A stretch of 64,000 bases of DNA, taken from assembly GCA_050299335.1 (NCBI GenBank), contig JBNKVT010000052.1, positions 94,079-158,078 of the forward strand. Direction: 5' to 3'. Below the pieces are notes generated by a model. That model made no database searches, had not been told where the DNA came from, and saw only the letters and a list, made by a program, of their open reading frames with translations. This document shows positions 15,842-25,178 of the stretch, in pieces; the first letter of the stretch is position 1, and every line of letters begins with the position of its first letter. Both the position numbers and the translations under genes were made by a program. The DNA is from JBNKVT01 sp050299335. GTDB taxonomy: Bacteria; Pseudomonadota; Alphaproteobacteria; Rhodobacterales; Rhodobacteraceae.

Positions 15842-16978
15842 TCACCCCGGCCTGGCCGCGAGGAAGGGGTCTTCCAGCCGGCTTTGTCTTCGGCAGGGAA
15901 AGACGAAGCAGCGGTCCCGTCGCAGCGACAGCCAGAGCGGCGTCCCGGTCCTGGGCAGGAACACGCCGGGGATCGTCGCCTTCAGCACCGATCCGTCATG
16001 ATCCATCCTGAGCTCGACGATCGACTGGTTTCCCATGAACCGCGCCCGTTCGACCTGTCCCCTGGCGGCGATACCATCCGAGGGTGTCGGCAGCGGTCCG
16101 GTGCCGTTCCGGTCGAAATCCATCTTTAGATGCTGCGGCCGGATGATGATCTCGACATCGGCCTCGTCCTTGAGGTTCGGTGTCAGGAACTGACCGAACG
16201 GCGTTTCGGTCTGAAAATCCTTCACCACTCCGTGGATCTTGTTGATATCGCTGAAAAACGCCGCGGCCTCGGCATCGACCGGATTGTTGTAGATATTATA
16301 GGGTGCGCCCGCCTGGACGATCCGTCCGTCGCGCATCAGCGCGATCTGGTCGGCCATGCGCATCGCCTCTTCCGGTTCGTGGGTGACCAGAAGGACGGCT
16401 GTGCCCTCCTCCTTCAGGATCTCCAGGGTCTGGTCGCGGATATCGTCCCTGAGCCGGTTGTCGAGCCCCGAGAACGGCTCGTCCATCAGCATCACCCGCG
16501 GTCGCGGCGCCAGTGCGCGGGCCAGCGCCACGCGCTGCTGTTCACCGCCCGAGAGCTGGTGCGGATACTTGCCCTCGAATCCGGCCAGCCCCACGCGCGC
16601 CAGCAGGTCGGAGGACCGCGCGTCGCGATCCTTTACCCCCTTCATCCCGAAGGCGACGTTTCTGGCGACGGTCAGATGCGGAAACAGCGCGAAATCCTGG
16701 AACATCATCCCGATGCCCCGCGCCTCCGGCGGCAGGTTGACCCCGTCGCCCGAAACGACCTCTCCGTCGATCCGCACCGCCCCGCCCGTAGGCTGTTCGA
16801 CCCCGGCAGCGATGCGCAGCGTCGTCGATTTCCCGCAGCCCGAAGGCCCCAGAAGGCAGGTGACCTGGTCCGCCTCCAGATCGAGCGACACGCCATCGAC
16901 AACCGCCCGGCCGTCAAAGACGCGGGTGATCCGATCGAGGCTCAGGCGGGGCGGGGCGCTCACGTCTTGGCTAACCAT
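15842..16978 (-). CDS. ABC transporter ATP-binding protein, Fe3+/FbpC-like, without its partner genes
   Basis: A 378-residue importer ATPase with Walker A GPSGCGKST, Q-loop FQDFALFPHLT, signature LSGGEQQRVALARALAP, Walker B VMLMDEPFSGLD and H-loop VTHEPEEA. A C-terminal TOBE-like regulatory domain follows from about residue 240. The closest pattern is FbpC/PotA-like iron(III) or polyamine importers; EEARGIGMMFQDFALFPHL is typical of FbpC. No permease or binding-protein gene is adjacent, so it is an orphan ATPase here. An in-frame start further upstream (17032) is possible. I chose 16978 because it directly precedes the ATPase domain, although its ribosome-binding site is weak. Confidence 0.8.
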   Translation of the reverse strand: MVSQDVSAPPRLSLDRITRVFDGRAVVDGVSLDLEADQVTCLLGPSGCGKSTTLRIAAGVEQPTGGAVRIDGEVVSGDGVNLPPEARGIGMMFQDFALFPHLTVARNVAFGMKGVKDRDARSSDLLARVGLAGFEGKYPHQLSGGEQQRVALARALAPRPRVMLMDEPFSGLDNRLRDDIRDQTLEILKEEGTAVLLVTHEPEEAMRMADQIALMRDGRIVQAGAPYNIYNNPVDAEAAAFFSDINKIHGVVKDFQTETPFGQFLTPNLKDEADVEIIIRPQHLKMDFDRNGTGPLPTPSDGIAARGQVERARFMGNQSIVELRMDHDGSVLKATIPGVFLPRTGTPLWLSLRRDRCFVFPCRRQSRLEDPFLAARPG

Positions 16979-17056
16979 TACCGTTTCAGTCGGATTTGAT
17001 GTAACAAGCCCGACCCGGCCCGACAAGCCCACCCGAAGCCGTGGGTCCGGACCCGG

Positions 17057-17836
17057 TTACAGTGTTGCGTTGATCGCCCCGCCATCGAGCAGGATATTCT
17101 GGCCGACGATGAAGCCCGCATGTTGCGAGCAGAGGAACGCGCAGGCCGCACCGAACTCCGCCGGGGTGCCGTAGCGCCGTGCGGGGATCGTCTCGGCCCG
17201 CTGCGCCCGCGCCGCTTCCAGCGAAATCCCCTGTCCCTCGGCAACGCCGTTGTCGAGAGCGTCAGCCCGGTCCGTCGCATGGATCCCAGGCAGCAGATTG
17301 TTGATCGTCACCCCCGAGGGGGCCACCTGCCGCGCCGTTCCGGCCACGAACCCGGTCAGTCCGGTCCGCGCGGTGTTCGACAGGCCCAGCACCGGGATCG
17401 GTGCCTTGACCGATTGCGAGGTGATGTTGACCACCCGGCCCCAGCCCTTTTCCATCATCGCGGGCAGAAGCGCTTGCATTAGCGCAATCGGCGTCAGCAT
17501 GTTGGCATCAATCGCGGCAATGAAATCGTCCCGCGTCCAATCCATCCACATCCCCGGCGGCGGCCCTCCGGCATTGGTCACCAGAATATCCGCCCCAGCC
17601 CCCGCTTCCAGCAGCGCGCTGCGTCCATTCTCGGTGGTCACATCGGCCGCCACCGTCTCCACCGCGACCCCATGCGCTTCCCGGATCGCCGCCGCCGTCG
17701 CCTCCAGCGCCTCGACCCCGCGCGCATTCAGCACCAGATCGACCCCGGCCTCCGCCAGCGCCTCGGCACAGCCCCGCCCGAGCCCCTTCGACCCCGCACA
17801 GACAATCGCCTTCTTGCCCCTGATCCCCAGATCCAT
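17057..17836 (-). CDS. SDR-family oxidoreductase lacking the canonical Tyr-Lys pair
   Basis: A 259-residue Rossmann-fold protein of the FabG-like short-chain dehydrogenase superfamily. The cofactor motif is degenerate (CAGSKGLGRGCAEALAEAG in place of TGxxxGxG). NAGGPPPG and the catalytic-Ser strand NITSQS are present. Where YxxxK is expected, the sequence reads LGLSNTARTGL, so Tyr is replaced by Ser and Lys by Arg. A known SDR subgroup near beta-ketoacyl reductases has this imperfect tetrad, so activity may be altered or absent. The start at 17836 has GAGGGAG upstream; the longer open frame adds a Cys-rich, unlikely N-terminus. Substrate unknown. Confidence 0.8.
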   Translation of the reverse strand: MDLGIRGKKAIVCAGSKGLGRGCAEALAEAGVDLVLNARGVEALEATAAAIREAHGVAVETVAADVTTENGRSALLEAGAGADILVTNAGGPPPGMWMDWTRDDFIAAIDANMLTPIALMQALLPAMMEKGWGRVVNITSQSVKAPIPVLGLSNTARTGLTGFVAGTARQVAPSGVTINNLLPGIHATDRADALDNGVAEGQGISLEAARAQRAETIPARRYGTPAEFGAACAFLCSQHAGFIVGQNILLDGGAINATL

Positions 17837-17967
17837 CGTCGTCTCCCTCGTTGCAGTTCCGTTGTTTCGCACCTTGTCGGCGCAGCTTCCACACCTGTCA
17901 AGGAACCGAACTTGCGCTTGTGCGGTCAGACCCAATTTGGTAAGCACTGCTTACTGGAGGCTTTTGC

Positions 17968-18435
17968 ATGTCCGACCGTCCTGACATCCTGATCTTTCCG
18001 CCGCTTGCGTCGGTACTCGCCCCCGTCCTGGCGTTAGCTCTGCAATGGGTAATGCCGCTACACCTGGTTCCCGACTGGTTCAGCCTGCGAGGTTTTCTCT
18101 TGGGCCTCGCCGTATTGCTCGTATCCCTCGGTCTTGCCCTATCTGGCAGCCGCGCCTTCGGGAAGGCCGGGACCAATGTCAATCCGCGTAAACCGTCGTT
18201 GAAGATCGTACGCACAGGCCCTTTCAGGATTACGCGCAACCCGATGTATCTTGGCATGATCCTTCTGCAGGTCGGTCTTGCCTTCACTTTCTCAATCGAC
18301 TGGGCGCTGGTGATCGCACCGGTCCTCTGGGCCGTGCTGCATTTCGGCGTCGTCCTGCGTGAGGAAGCCTATCTCGAAGCTAAATTCGGCGACGAGTACC
18401 GCATGCTGCTTCAGCAAACCCGCCGCTGGCTCTAG
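17968..18435 (+). CDS. Isoprenylcysteine carboxyl methyltransferase family membrane protein
   Basis: A 155-residue integral membrane protein with three to four hydrophobic segments. It carries the conserved ICMT/PEMT-like C-terminal pattern: RTGPFRITRNPMYLGMIL (cofactor binding), then an amphipathic stretch and REEAYLEAKFGDEY. Bacterial members are S-adenosylmethionine-dependent methyltransferases of uncertain substrate (isoprenoid thiols, lipids or volatile anions). It is divergent from the SDR gene and ends 38 nt before prfC. Confidence 0.85.
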   Translation: MSDRPDILIFPPLASVLAPVLALALQWVMPLHLVPDWFSLRGFLLGLAVLLVSLGLALSGSRAFGKAGTNVNPRKPSLKIVRTGPFRITRNPMYLGMILLQVGLAFTFSIDWALVIAPVLWAVLHFGVVLREEAYLEAKFGDEYRMLLQQTRRWL

Positions 18436-18473
18436 CCATTGCGCTTTGGCCGGGCTCTGCTATATGCCCGATA

Positions 18474-20081
18474 ATGCTGGACCGATCCCACAACGCCCCC
18501 GCCCTGCCGCCCGAAATCGCGCGGCGCCGCACTTTTGCGATCATCTCGCATCCCGATGCCGGCAAGACGACGCTGACGGAGAAATTCCTGCTTTATGGCG
18601 GCGCGATCCAGATGGCCGGGCAGGTGCGCGCCAAGGGTGAGGCGCGGCGGTCGCGGTCGGACTTCATGCAGATGGAAAAGGACCGCGGCATCTCGGTCTC
18701 GGCCTCGGCGATGTCCTTCGATTACCGGGACTGGTGGTTCAACCTCGTCGATACGCCGGGCCATTCGGATTTCTCCGAGGACACCTACCGGACGCTGACC
18801 GCCGTCGACGCCGCGATCATGGTGATCGACGGGGCGAAGGGGGTGGAAAGTCAGACCCAGAAACTGTTCGAGGTCTGCCGATTGCGCGACCTGCCGATCC
18901 TGACCTTCTGCAACAAGATGGACCGTGAGAGCCGCGACGTCTTCGAGATCATCGACGAGATCCAGGAGAACCTTGCCATCGACGTCACCCCGGCAAGCTG
19001 GCCCATCGGCATGGGGCGCGAGTTTCTGGGCGCTTACGACCTCCTGAACGACCGCCTCGAACTGATGGACCGCGCCGACCGCAACAAGAAGGCCGCCAGC
19101 ATCCAGATCGACGGGCTGGACGATCCGAAGATTGCCGAGCATGTCCCGGGGCATCTCCTCGAGAAACTCCGCGAAGAGGTCGAGATGGCGCGCGAGCTGC
19201 TCGCCGGTTTCGATCCACAGGCCTTCCTCGACGGCTCCCTGACACCGATCTGGTTCGGCTCGGCGATCAACTCCTTCGGTGTGCAGGAACTGATGAACGG
19301 CATCGGCAATCACGGGCCCGCCCCGCAGGTCCGCCCCGCCGCCGAGCGCCAGGTTTCCCCTGACGAATCAAAGGTTTCCGGCTTTGTCTTCAAGGTCCAG
19401 GCCAACATGGACCCCAAGCATCGCGACCGTGTGGCCTTCGTGCGGCTCTGCTCGGGTCATTTCCAGCGCGGCATGAAACTGACCCATGTGCGCACCAGGA
19501 AACCGATGGCGGTCTCGAACCCCGTCCTCTTCCTCGCCAATGACCGCGAACTGGCCGAGGACGCCTGGGCCGGCGACATCATCGGCATACCGAACCACGG
19601 CCAGCTGAGGATCGGCGACGCCCTGACCGAGGGCGAGACGCTGAAATTCGCCGGCATCCCCTCCTTCGCGCCCGAGCTCCTGCAGAACGTCCGCGCCGGA
19701 GACCCGCTGAAGGCCAAGCATCTCGACAAGGCGCTGACGCAATTCGCCGAGGAAGGGGCGGCGAAGCTCTTCAAGCCGATGATCGGGGCGGGCTGGATCG
19801 TCGGCGTGGTCGGTGCGCTACAATTCGACGTGCTCGCCAGCCGGATCGAGCTGGAATACGGGCTGCCCGTCCGCTTCGAACCCACCCAGTTCACCTCCGC
19901 CCGCTGGGTGTCGGGGCCGAAGGACAAGGTCGAGGCTTTCGTGAATGCCAACAAGGGCCATATCGCCGAGGATCACGATGGCGACCCGGTCTACATGACC
20001 CGCCTGCAATGGGATATCGACCGGATCGAGCGGGACTTCCCCGAACTGAAACTCACCGCGACCAAGGAGATGTTGGCCTGA
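18474..20081 (+). CDS. prfC: Peptide chain release factor 3
   Basis: A 535-residue translational GTPase that removes RF1/RF2 from the ribosome after peptide release. It has G1 SHPDAGKTTLTE, the switch region with EKDRGISVSASAMSF, G3 DTPGHSDFSEDTYR and G4 NKMDRE, followed by the RF3-specific domain II/III (for example RPAAERQVSP, FVFKVQANMDPKHRDRVAF, GALQFDVLASRIELEYGLPV). Length is normal. It converges with the minus-strand gene at 20092, with only 10 nt between the stops and no clear terminator. Confidence 0.96.
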   Translation: MLDRSHNAPALPPEIARRRTFAIISHPDAGKTTLTEKFLLYGGAIQMAGQVRAKGEARRSRSDFMQMEKDRGISVSASAMSFDYRDWWFNLVDTPGHSDFSEDTYRTLTAVDAAIMVIDGAKGVESQTQKLFEVCRLRDLPILTFCNKMDRESRDVFEIIDEIQENLAIDVTPASWPIGMGREFLGAYDLLNDRLELMDRADRNKKAASIQIDGLDDPKIAEHVPGHLLEKLREEVEMARELLAGFDPQAFLDGSLTPIWFGSAINSFGVQELMNGIGNHGPAPQVRPAAERQVSPDESKVSGFVFKVQANMDPKHRDRVAFVRLCSGHFQRGMKLTHVRTRKPMAVSNPVLFLANDRELAEDAWAGDIIGIPNHGQLRIGDALTEGETLKFAGIPSFAPELLQNVRAGDPLKAKHLDKALTQFAEEGAAKLFKPMIGAGWIVGVVGALQFDVLASRIELEYGLPVRFEPTQFTSARWVSGPKDKVEAFVNANKGHIAEDHDGDPVYMTRLQWDIDRIERDFPELKLTATKEMLA

Positions 20082-20091
20082 GAGGCGGGGT

Positions 20092-20943
20092 TTATTCGGG
20101 CTCCTCCGCAAAGCTCCAGGCATTGGGGTAGTTCTTGTTGAACGCCTTCAGCTTCTTGCGGGTCTGGTCCATGCGATGGAACACCGTCTTGCTGTCGCGC
20201 ACCCGCACCAGCAGTTCCTCCAGCACCGGCCCCGCGACCTCGTCACAGAGCGCGTATTCGTAGACCAGCGCGTTGAGATTGATCAGCGCATCCGTGTGGC
20301 CCAGCCGGAAGCCGCCGGTATTGGTCAGACCGGGCCGGGCGGAGGGGGTGATGCTGTCGGCGGTCTGGTCGGGTGACAGGCCCAGCATGGCGCGTTCGTG
20401 CTCGTACATGCGCATCACGCCGCCATAGATGAACCCGGCGATCCCGGCGGCGCGCTGGCTCTCGGTCTCGCCGTGATCGGCGAAGGTCTGCAGGGTCGAA
20501 AGCAGCCAGCGGGTGCTCAGTTCGGTCAGCAGATGTTTGCCCTCCTCGCGCCAGATCCGCAGGAACAGCGCCCGGGCCTTCGCCGTATGGGGGGTGCCGC
20601 GCCGCAGATAGGAGATCGCCAGCGCGTTCGTGAGCGCCAGTTCGGATTTCCCCTTCAGGGCCGCCTGAAGGATCACCAGCTGGTCGCGCATGTCCCGCCG
20701 CGACATGCCCTTGGTCTCGACCCCGGGATCGGCGACGATGGATGTTCGCAGCCCCGTGAGATCGACCGAGGCCGCTGGCAGGAGATCGGGCGCCGATACG
20801 CCACCTGCCGCCCGCCCCGCGACCCGTTCGGCCAGCGCCCCGAGCCGGGCCGCCCCCTGCCGCACCAACTCCGGTGGCCAGGCCCGGAACCTGCCGCCAT
20901 CGCCGCGCCCGCGTAACCGTTCAAATGGTCGTTTCAATACCAT
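20092..20943 (-). CDS. Conserved hypothetical protein (helical, about 283 residues)
   Basis: I do not recognise a named domain. The product is soluble and mainly helical; the N-terminal 50 residues are Arg/Gly-rich and probably unstructured. Distinct stretches are RRDMRDQLVILQAALKGKSELALTN, FLRIWREEGKHLLTELSTRW and RMYEHERAMLGLSPDQ. It looks like a protein conserved among Rhodobacterales. The ATG at 20943 lies after GGAACGG; the open frame continues upstream, but that part has no ribosome-binding site. It may be a single-gene unit: prfC converges on one side, and the next upstream gene on the same strand starts 100 nt away. Confidence 0.6.
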   Translation of the reverse strand: MVLKRPFERLRGRGDGGRFRAWPPELVRQGAARLGALAERVAGRAAGGVSAPDLLPAASVDLTGLRTSIVADPGVETKGMSRRDMRDQLVILQAALKGKSELALTNALAISYLRRGTPHTAKARALFLRIWREEGKHLLTELSTRWLLSTLQTFADHGETESQRAAGIAGFIYGGVMRMYEHERAMLGLSPDQTADSITPSARPGLTNTGGFRLGHTDALINLNALVYEYALCDEVAGPVLEELLVRVRDSKTVFHRMDQTRKKLKAFNKNYPNAWSFAEEPE

Positions 20944-20977
20944 GCCGTTCCAAGCCACCGTACTCTTCGCGACACCT

Positions 20978-21001
20978 GTAGGGTGCGTGTTCACACGCAC
21001 C
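20978..21001 (+). repeat. Short GTAGGG-type palindromic repeat, variant stem
   Basis: Reads GTAGGG, TGCGTG, TTCA, CACGCA, CC. It has the same layout and TTCA loop as the copies at 1873, 43568 and 43610, but the stem bases differ on both sides so that pairing is kept. Confidence 0.55.
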
Positions 21002-21043
21002 ACGCCACCAGGGAGCCGTCAGGGCCATTTTGCGCAGCTTTGC

Positions 21044-21835
21044 TCAATCCACGAAAGCCTTTTCGATCACGAATTCTCCCGGCTCGGCGTTCGAGCCCTC
21101 GGCCATCCCCGCCGCCTCGCAAAGCGCTTTGTGTTCCTGAAGCATCGCCATGGAGCCGCAGATCATCACCCGGTCGGTTTCCGGCGACAGCGGCCCGCCG
21201 GTTGCCTCGGCCAGCCGCCCGTCGCGGATCCAGTCGGTCATCCGGCCCATCCGGTCGCTGTCCTCGCGGGTGGTGGTCGGGATATGGATCAGCTTGTCGC
21301 CGACCAGCGCGCTCAGCAAGTCGTCGCCGCGGATTTTTGCCACCAGATCCAGCCCGTAATCCAGTTCGGCGCGCGCGCGGCAGGTATGGGTCAGGATCAC
21401 CCGGTCGAATTTCTCATAGGTCTCGGGGTCGCGGATGGTGGATGCGAAGGGGGCGATGCCGGTGCCGGTGGCAAACAGGAACAGCCGCCGCCCCGGCGTC
21501 AGAGCGTCGAGCACCAGCGTGCCCACGGGCTTTGGCCGCATGACGATCTCGTCGCCTTCATTGAGATGCTGAAGTCGCGACGTCAACGGCCCGTCGGGCA
21601 CCTTGATCGAGTAGAACTCCAGCGTCTCGTCCCAGCTAGGCGAGGCAATGGAATAGGCGCGCAACAGCGGCTTGTCGTCCACCGCCAGACCGATCATCAC
21701 AAACTCGCCTGAGCGGAAGCGGAAGCTTTTCGGCCGGTCGCAAGTGAACGAGAAGGTCCGGTCCGTCCAGTGCCGGATATTGCGCACCTTCAGCGCCGAC
21801 AGCCCGCGCAAGGCCTTGGGGACATCCTGATCCAT
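21044..21835 (-). CDS. fpr: Ferredoxin--NADP+ reductase
   Basis: A 263-residue FAD enzyme of the bacterial FPR type that moves electrons between NADPH and ferredoxin/flavodoxin. The FAD-binding motif is RAYSIASPSWDETLEFYSIK, the NADP-binding strand GRRLFLFATGTGIAPFAST, then ILTHTCRARAELDYG and VMICGSMAML near the end, closing with EFVIEKAFVD (the C-terminal aromatic over the FAD is replaced by the usual bacterial FVD-type tail). GAGGAG lies about 11 nt before the chosen start. Likely roles are iron-sulfur assembly and oxidative-stress supply of reduced ferredoxin. Confidence 0.93.
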   Translation of the reverse strand: MDQDVPKALRGLSALKVRNIRHWTDRTFSFTCDRPKSFRFRSGEFVMIGLAVDDKPLLRAYSIASPSWDETLEFYSIKVPDGPLTSRLQHLNEGDEIVMRPKPVGTLVLDALTPGRRLFLFATGTGIAPFASTIRDPETYEKFDRVILTHTCRARAELDYGLDLVAKIRGDDLLSALVGDKLIHIPTTTREDSDRMGRMTDWIRDGRLAEATGGPLSPETDRVMICGSMAMLQEHKALCEAAGMAEGSNAEPGEFVIEKAFVD

Positions 21836-21924
21836 GTTGCGCAGTCTCCTCGGTCCTGTTGCCAGCCTCAATAGGCAATGGCTTGCCGAGACAAAAAGCC
21901 TCAGCCAGAGATCTTAGGGCTTTG

Positions 21925-21953
21925 TTGACGTTTGCTCTTCTATCGTCTAGGTC
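21925..21953 (+). promoter_or_regulatory. Possible sigma-70 promoter of the DEAD-box helicase gene
   Basis: TTGACG (21925-21930) and TAGGTC (21948-21953) are separated by 17 bp in the 209-bp gap between fpr and the helicase gene. The -10 match is poor, so this is a weak call. The resulting leader would be about 85 nt long. Confidence 0.25.
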
Positions 21954-22044
21954 ACCTCCACGAATATCGGAGCGCAATACGGCACTCCGGGGCCGCATAG
22001 CCCTACGCGGCCGCTGAACGAAGCCCCGCGCCAAACGGACAAAT

Positions 22045-23925
22045 ATGACAAGCTTTTCAGACCTAGAGCTGGACCCGAAGGTCCTGCAAGCCGTCGCCGA
22101 TACTGGCTACGTCACCCCCACGCCGATCCAGGTCCAGGCCATCCCGCCCGCCCTTCAGGGCCGCGACGTGCTCGGCATTGCCCAGACCGGCACCGGCAAG
22201 ACCGCCGGTTTCGTGCTGCCGATGATCACGCTCCTGCAAAAGGGCCGCGCTCGCGCCCGGATGCCGCGTTCGCTGGTGCTCTGCCCGACCCGCGAACTCG
22301 CCGCCCAGGTCGCCGAGAATTTCGAGACCTATGCCAAGCACGTCAAGCTGACCATGGCGCTGCTGATCGGCGGCACCTCGTTCAAGGACCAGGACCGTCT
22401 CATTGACCGCGGCGTTGACGTGCTGATCGCCACACCAGGCCGTCTGCTGGATCATTTCGAGCGTGGCAAGCTGATGCTGACCGGCGTGCAGATCATGGTT
22501 GTCGACGAGGCCGACCGGATGCTCGACATGGGCTTCATCCCGGATATCGAACGCATCTTCAAGCTGACCCCCTTCACCCGCCAGACCCTGTTCTTCTCCG
22601 CCACCATGGCGCCCGAGATCACGCGAATCACCCAGGAATTCCTGTCGAACCCGGTCCGCGTCGAAATCGCCCGCCAGGCCACCGCGTCGGAAACCATCGA
22701 GCAGCATGTCTGCATGATCAAACCACCACGCAAGGATGCCGCCGACAAGTCGAAACGCGAAACCCTGCGAGCGCTGATCGAAGGCGAGGGCGAGGCCCTG
22801 ACCAACGGCATCATCTTCTGCAACCGCAAGCGCGACGTCGATATCGTCGCCAAGTCCTTGAAAAAACACGGGTTCGACGCTGAACCGATCCATGGCGACC
22901 TCGACCAGTCGGTCAGGACGCGGGTGCTCAACGGTTTTCGCGATGGCAAGCTGCGCCTCCTGATCGCCTCCGACGTCGCCGCCCGTGGCCTCGATATCCC
23001 GTCGGTCAGCCATGTCTTCAACTTCAACGTCCCGATCCATTCCGAGGACTATGTCCACCGCATCGGCCGCACCGGGCGTGCGGGTCGGCAGGGCAAGTCG
23101 ATCACGCTTTGTGTGCCGGCGGAGGAGAAATATCTCGACGCCGTGGAAAAGCTGATCGAAAAGGATATCCCCCGGATCGACGATCCCCTGAAGGGCGGAT
23201 CGCCTCAGCGAAGCGAACCATCCAAGCGTCCCGCACGGAGCGCGCGACCCGAGCGCGGCCCGGAGGCCGATCGCGGCAAGTCCACCGGCAAGGGCGACCG
23301 CAGGCCGCAGGACGACAGGTCCGGAAACACGGCGCGGTCGGACGACCGCCCAAGAGGCCCGTCTTCTGAGCGGAGCGGCGGTCGGGATGACCGGTCATCC
23401 GGACGCGGGCGTAGTGGCGGCGGCGGTGGCCAGAACCGGATTGTCGGTCTGGGCAGCCACGTCCCGGCCTTTCTGACCCGGGATTTCCGGTTCGAGGAAA
23501 GCGAGACCGCCTCCAAGGCCCCAGCGGCGGACGAGCACGGCGCGGTAGCGGAAGAAAAGCCGAAACCCGCGCCGAAGAAGGCCAAGGCGAAGGGTGGGGC
23601 GACGAAAGCCAAGTCGGCGGATGTACCGAAGAAGACCGGGACGGCGGCGAAGGACAAGATTTCGGAGGAAACGGCGGAAGCTGAAGCCGGATCCGACGCG
23701 CCGAAGCCGCGGACGCGGAAGACCGCCGCCAGCAAGACGGTTGAGACAGGCAAGCCAGCCCCGGAGACAGCCAAAAAGCCACGCACACGGAAGGCAAAGC
23801 CGGAGGAAGCCGAGACAGTCCCGGCCGAAACGGTCACCCAGAGCGAGCCGCAAGTAGCGGAGAAACCAGGCAAGAAACCGCGGGTCCGGCAGTCTGCGTC
23901 GGAAGTGGTCAATTCGGCAGATTGA
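22045..23925 (+). CDS. DEAD-box ATP-dependent RNA helicase, RhlE-like, with long basic tail
   Basis: A 626-residue RNA helicase. Core motifs are in order: Q-motif TPTPIQVQAIP, Walker A AQTGTGKT, PTRELAAQV, VDEADRMLDMGF, SAT, then HGDLDQ, SDVAARGLDIP and HRIGRTGRAGRQG. After about residue 385 comes a tail of some 240 residues of low complexity. Its first part is Arg/Asp/Ser/Gly-rich (RNA-binding type); then comes FLTRDFRF; then a Lys/Ala/Glu/Thr-rich part with repeats of KPRTRK. RhlE/DeaD-type enzymes with such tails remodel rRNA or mRNA, notably in the cold. No good Shine-Dalgarno sequence precedes the ATG. Confidence 0.92.
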   Translation: MTSFSDLELDPKVLQAVADTGYVTPTPIQVQAIPPALQGRDVLGIAQTGTGKTAGFVLPMITLLQKGRARARMPRSLVLCPTRELAAQVAENFETYAKHVKLTMALLIGGTSFKDQDRLIDRGVDVLIATPGRLLDHFERGKLMLTGVQIMVVDEADRMLDMGFIPDIERIFKLTPFTRQTLFFSATMAPEITRITQEFLSNPVRVEIARQATASETIEQHVCMIKPPRKDAADKSKRETLRALIEGEGEALTNGIIFCNRKRDVDIVAKSLKKHGFDAEPIHGDLDQSVRTRVLNGFRDGKLRLLIASDVAARGLDIPSVSHVFNFNVPIHSEDYVHRIGRTGRAGRQGKSITLCVPAEEKYLDAVEKLIEKDIPRIDDPLKGGSPQRSEPSKRPARSARPERGPEADRGKSTGKGDRRPQDDRSGNTARSDDRPRGPSSERSGGRDDRSSGRGRSGGGGGQNRIVGLGSHVPAFLTRDFRFEESETASKAPAADEHGAVAEEKPKPAPKKAKAKGGATKAKSADVPKKTGTAAKDKISEETAEAEAGSDAPKPRTRKTAASKTVETGKPAPETAKKPRTRKAKPEEAETVPAETVTQSEPQVAEKPGKKPRVRQSASEVVNSAD

Positions 23926-23962
23926 TGTAGCCCCGCCCCGGCCCTGACAAGCGTCGGAGGCA

Positions 23963-25138
23963 CTATCCGGCCCAGGGCCGCGCCCGGACAGCCTCTTCGA
24001 TGACATCCGTTCCCCAGCCGGGGCGGTCGGGGACCAGCATTTCGCCGTTCTCGATCACCGGTGGATGAGTGAAGAACTCGTTCCGCCAGGGGACGTCGTC
24101 GACCTCGTATTCCATGATGCGGAAATTCTGGGTGACGGCGGCGAAATGAGCCGAGATGCAATCGGCGAGCGCGCCGTAGAAATTATGCGGTGCGATGTTC
24201 AGCTCGAATGTCTCGGCCATGGTTGCGATCTTGTAGCTTTCCAGAAACCCGTTCCAGATCACGTCGATGATCGCCACATCCATCGTGTAGCCCTCGAAGA
24301 ACGGCCGGTAGCCGCGCCGCCCGATGAGCGACTCACCCGAGGCGATGGGGGTTGAGGTCTGTCCCCGCAGCCATGCCATCGCACCGGGGTCGTAGCAGTC
24401 AAGCTCGGCCCAGGTCAGGTCGTGGTCTTCCAGCATCCGGCAGATGGCGAGATAGCCGTCGAGCTTGAAGTTGAAATTGAGGTCGATCATCACCTCGAGA
24501 TCCGCGCCGCCGCCGGCGCGGACTGCCTCGATCTGCCGCTCAAGGGCGGCAAAGATCGCCTTGTCGGGGTTGAGCGCCGGGAAATCTCCGCCGAGCCCGT
24601 GACCGGGGGACCAGGGATGAAAGCGGGTGCCGTCATGGGCGAAGAGGTTCATCTTCACCGTTGTGAAGCCGCGTGCGCGGGCCTCGGCGGCGAGATCGGC
24701 AAATCCCTGATAGTCGGTCAGTTCCGCGCGACCGACAGCGCCAGCCTGGCGGATCGGTGCGCCGCCGAGATGGGACCAGTAGAGCGGGATGCGGTCGCGG
24801 AGGCGCCCTCCGAAGAGGGCGGAGACGGGCACGCCCTGCGCCTTGGCGGTAGCGTCGAGCATGGCGTTGCAGATCGCACCTCTTGCATGGGCGGCGATGC
24901 CGTTCCAGACCGGGACGGACTTGACATACAAGAGCGCCATCGCTTGTTCGATCCGGGTCGCCGGGGTGCCGATCAGCAGATCGGCCATCCGTCCGATGGT
25001 CGCCGTCACCCCCGCATTGCCCACCGCCTCGGTATATTCGGCCCAACCGGTGACGCCTGTGTCGGTCGAGAGCCTGACAAAGGAGAGCGGGCGGAAGCCG
25101 CCATCGGCATGGAGGGTGTCGATGGCGGCGATCTTCAT
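23963..25138 (-). CDS. Mandelate racemase/muconate lactonizing enzyme family protein
   Basis: A 391-residue enolase-superfamily enzyme: an N-terminal capping domain (residues 1-125) and a (beta/alpha)7 barrel with the metal ligands expected at MIDLNFNF, AELDCYDP and SGESLIG. FTTVKMNLF carries the first catalytic strand; the KxK pattern is reduced to KMN, and IAPHNFYG carries a barrel-end His. These suggest an acid-sugar dehydratase or racemase, but the substrate is not readable. It lies 40 nt after a sugar-isomerase-like gene on the same strand, so the two probably form a small catabolic operon. Confidence 0.82.
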   Translation of the reverse strand: MKIAAIDTLHADGGFRPLSFVRLSTDTGVTGWAEYTEAVGNAGVTATIGRMADLLIGTPATRIEQAMALLYVKSVPVWNGIAAHARGAICNAMLDATAKAQGVPVSALFGGRLRDRIPLYWSHLGGAPIRQAGAVGRAELTDYQGFADLAAEARARGFTTVKMNLFAHDGTRFHPWSPGHGLGGDFPALNPDKAIFAALERQIEAVRAGGGADLEVMIDLNFNFKLDGYLAICRMLEDHDLTWAELDCYDPGAMAWLRGQTSTPIASGESLIGRRGYRPFFEGYTMDVAIIDVIWNGFLESYKIATMAETFELNIAPHNFYGALADCISAHFAAVTQNFRIMEYEVDDVPWRNEFFTHPPVIENGEMLVPDRPGWGTDVIEEAVRARPWAG

Positions 25139-25178
25139 TTGATATCTGCCTTAAGAAAGTATTGTAACATATTGAAAA

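Noticed and set aside
17968..18435. Phosphatidylethanolamine N-methyltransferase as the identity of the ICMT-like gene
   Set aside because: The conserved C-terminal pattern is shared by both groups, and nothing in the sequence or neighbours supports a lipid substrate specifically.
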